From Cytophagales bacterium (GTDB taxonomy: Bacteria; Bacteroidota; Bacteroidia; Cytophagales; Spirosomataceae): a stretch of 8,446 nt of DNA. The DNA is taken from NCBI GenBank assembly GCA_013205605.1, contig JABMMK010000018.1, forward strand, positions 1 to 8,446, in the 5' to 3' direction. Shown one piece after another: positions 6,143-8,446 of the stretch; position 1 is the first letter of the stretch; each line of letters opens with the position of its first letter. The translations under genes and the position numbers were made by a program. The notes under the pieces were generated by a model that worked only from the letters and a program-made list of their open reading frames with translations, did no database searches and was not told where the DNA came from.

Positions 6143-8446
6143 TTAAAATTTCATTTTCAATCCATAGGTAAACGTTCTAGCAAGGGGATAGGTCATATAA
6201 TCAATACCGGCACCTGTTAAATTATTTCCACTCGTACTTGATTCAGGATCATAACCTGGATATTTAGTCCAAGTATGTAAATTTTGAACATCAACAAAAA
6301 TGGTTACACCATTCAATTTGATCCTATTAGAAATTGAAGAAGGTATGGAATAGGCTAAATTGATATTTTTAAGTCTGATGTAAGAAGCGTCAAACAAAAA
6401 GTGTGAAGAATTAGAAAAGCCTAAAGCATAGTTATTTCGGATTGCTCTAGGTTGAAATCCTGCACCAGGGCTACTTTAGGAAACCCAACGGTTAGTTGAA
6501 ATGTCAGCGATTTGATTTTGAACTCCAGCATTATTGAGGATAATCGTTCCTGCTTGGAAAAACGTATGAGCACCTTCTGAAGCAACGAGCGAAACATTTA
6601 ATGTTAATCCTTTATAATTGAATGTATTGGCAAAGCCCCAGGTAAAATCTGGCCATGGACTACCTACAATTTTGGTATCTTTTGCATTGATAACACCATC
6701 TTTATTTACATCTTCAAATTTAAGGTCACCTGCCTGTGTCAATGGATGTTGTTTTGCCGCTCCATTTAATTCGCTAGCATTTGCAAAAACCCCAATTGCA
6801 TTCAATAAGTAAAAGCTAGAAATCGGATAACCCACTTGGCTTATCTGAAAGGCATTATTTGCAATTCTTCCTCCAATCGTAGCAACTTTAAGCACTTCGT
6901 TTTTGTTTGCACTGAAAGTTAAATTTGAATTCCAATTAAAGTTTTTCGAATCTACATTTATCGTATTTAATGCAATCTCATATCCTTGGTTTGATATGTC
7001 ACCAATGTTTTGCGTGGCATTATCAAAGCCTGAGGCTGATGGTAATTGCACATTTAATAATAAGCCAGTTTTGATATTCCTGTACATATCAAAAGTTAAG
7101 TTAAACCTACTTTTAAACAATGAAATATCTAAACCTAGATTAACTTGTTTTGATATTTCCCATGTCAAATCATTATTGGTTAAACTTGAAGGCACAAGAC
7201 CTGGTATTCTAGTACTTCCTTGTACATAATTAGATGTCCCTAAAAGCCCAATGTGATTATAATTTCCAATTTGATTATTTCCAGACAAGCCATAACTTGC
7301 TCGTACTTTTAAGTTATTAACAAAATTTAAATTTTTAATAAAATCCTCCTCAGACAGTATATAACCGACAGAAAAAGAAGGGAAAGTTCCCCATTTCTGA
7401 TTGGCGCCAAACCTTGAGCTACCATCTCGACGAACAGTTGCTGTTACTAATAAGCGATCATTAAATGAATAATTGGCACGCGCCATAAACGAAAGCATTG
7501 ACCATTCGGATTCAATTTGATTTCCTGCATTTACTAGACCTGCAGAAATATATTGCACGTTTTGTGTTGGAAAATCAGAGGCTCCTACTGATAACATATC
7601 ATAGTTGTCTTTTTGAACTGAAAAACCACCCAATAAGTCAATATTGTGTTTTTCTGAAATTCTTCTTTTAAAATTTATTATATTTTCATTTAACCAATTC
7701 AAGCTCTCGATCTTAGTTGTTCCTGCATTAGCTGGATAATTCAACGAAGTGAAATTGGGAATAAGAGAAGATCTCCAAATCTTAATTACATCCGTATTAT
7801 AGCTTACACCTACACTTGTTTTAAAAGTTAGTCCATCTAAAATTTTATATTCTAAAAAGTTGTTTGCCAATAAATTAGAAGTTTTACGTAAATCAGTAAA
7901 CCCATATAATAAGTTTAAAGGATTTTGTAGCCAACCCAAACCATCTGTTACATCTGCTTGATTAAAGTACGGTTTACCGTTGGCATCATAAATAGGGATG
8001 GATGGAGCTGCAGAAAGAGCTGCACTTAGCACTCCCCCGTTACCATAATGACCCTCAGTATTTGGAAAATTACCATAGCTATATGAACCTGTAATAGATG
8101 TTCCAATTTTTAGTTTATCAGTCAATTGAACATCTATATTATTTCGCAAGTTAAATTTTTTGTAATCTGATGTTTTTACGATTCCATCTTGATCAAAAAA
8201 GCCCGCTGAAATAAAAAACTTGGCCCGTTCGTTACCAGAATTAAAAGATAGTTGATAGTTTTTAACTGGAGCTTGTTGGAATATAGCATCTTGCCAATCC
8301 GAATTAGTTGCGACTGTTGAAGGGTTCCTAAATTCTGGTCGAACAAACGTAGCACCTGACCGAATTGAATTTGGATCATTGATTTTTCCTCCTGTGAAAA
8401 CCCAAGCATTATCTCGGCCTTGCGATACAAATTCTGAATATTGTTG
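6143..8446 (-). pseudogene. SusC/RagA-family TonB-dependent receptor, 5'-partial, with internal stop
   Basis: One continuous frame of 768 codons enters from the right edge. It has no true start in the window, so the signal peptide, carboxypeptidase-like domain and plug lie outside. The visible part is the beta-barrel. It includes NSDWQDAIFQQAPVKNYQLS near the start, VRRDGSSRFG at visible codons 338-347, FPSFSVGY soon after, and a DVNKDGVINAKD calcium-type loop (DxNxDGxIxxxD) at codons 579-590. It ends in TFTYGLKMKF, with the C-terminal Phe expected of outer-membrane barrels. Codon 657 is TAA (6476-6478), after NRWVS. The same frame resumes with SSPGAGFQPRAIRNN, FDASYIRLKNINLAYS and PGYDPESS, all typical of the SusC C-terminus. 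The gene is thus interrupted by a nonsense codon with no frameshift. The apparent starts at 8149 and 6397 are internal TTG codons, not real starts. Family role: TonB-powered import of oligosaccharides with SusD. The call is a pseudogene or sequence error. Confidence 0.85.
6476..6478 (-). other. In-frame premature TAA stop in the SusC gene
   Basis: The codon order on the minus strand is AAC CGT TGG GTT TCC TAA AGT AGC CCT GGT. Homologous protein sequence runs across it without loss of frame. A single base change from GAA, CAA or AAA would restore Glu, Gln or Lys; a Glu, Gln or Lys at this point of the NRW...PG linker would be unremarkable in SusC proteins. It separates 656 visible upstream codons from 110 downstream ones. 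Confidence 0.9.

Noticed and set aside
6143..6397. Independent small gene downstream of the SusC stop
   Set aside because: Its apparent start is an internal TTG. Its sequence is the normal SusC C-terminus in the same frame as the upstream part, so it is a remnant of the same gene.
6476..6478. Stop-codon reassignment or programmed readthrough at the SusC TAA
   Set aside because: TAA is the natural terminator of the dioxygenase, GH106, SusD and SusC genes in this same window, so a recoded TAA is not credible. No readthrough-promoting context or stem-loop was recognised next to it.
8176..8430. Separate 84-codon minus-strand ORF at the right edge
   Set aside because: It is in a different frame from SusC. 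The frame continuous with position 8446 reads a convincing SusC barrel sequence across the same bases, so this ORF is a shadow.

Overview
The window looks like Bacteroidota chromosomal DNA, most likely Cytophagia/Sphingobacteriia-like, although genus cannot be called. The grounds are a SusC/SusD-type outer-membrane glycan-uptake pair, AT-rich sequence, A-rich leaders without Shine-Dalgarno motifs in front of the ATGs, and secreted carbohydrate-active enzymes encoded directly downstream on the same strand.

Layout. On the minus strand, read from the right edge leftwards, lies the distal part of a polysaccharide utilization locus (PUL). It begins with the C-terminal ~770 codons of a SusC/RagA TonB-dependent receptor (8446 to 6143, 5' end outside the window). 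A complete SusD/RagB lipoprotein follows (6112 to 4679), then a complete 979-residue secreted GH106-type alpha-L-rhamnosidase (4642 to 1703), then a secreted SGNH/GDSL-type hydrolase (1632 to 913). Gaps are 30, 36 and about 70 bases, so this reads as one transcription unit with its promoter beyond the right edge. On the plus strand, converging on it, is a complete PhyH-family Fe(II)/2-oxoglutarate dioxygenase (45 to 833). It is possibly the last gene of another operon entering from the left. The 79-base convergent gap holds only weak hairpins.

How the genes work together (inference from family knowledge). SusD captures a rhamnose-containing oligosaccharide at the cell surface and SusC imports it. 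The GH106 enzyme releases terminal L-rhamnose and the SGNH hydrolase probably removes ester decorations such as acetyl groups. Nothing in the dioxygenase ties it to glycan breakdown.

The one clear anomaly is in SusC. An in-frame TAA at 6476-6478 splits an otherwise continuous and family-typical reading frame 110 codons before its natural end. The coding sense on both sides is intact and in the same frame. It is therefore a single-codon nonsense change or a sequencing/assembly error, not a frameshift. If real, it removes the last strands of the beta-barrel and the C-terminal aromatic residue needed for outer-membrane assembly. I see no convincing novel system, mobile element, CRISPR array, tRNA or rRNA here.
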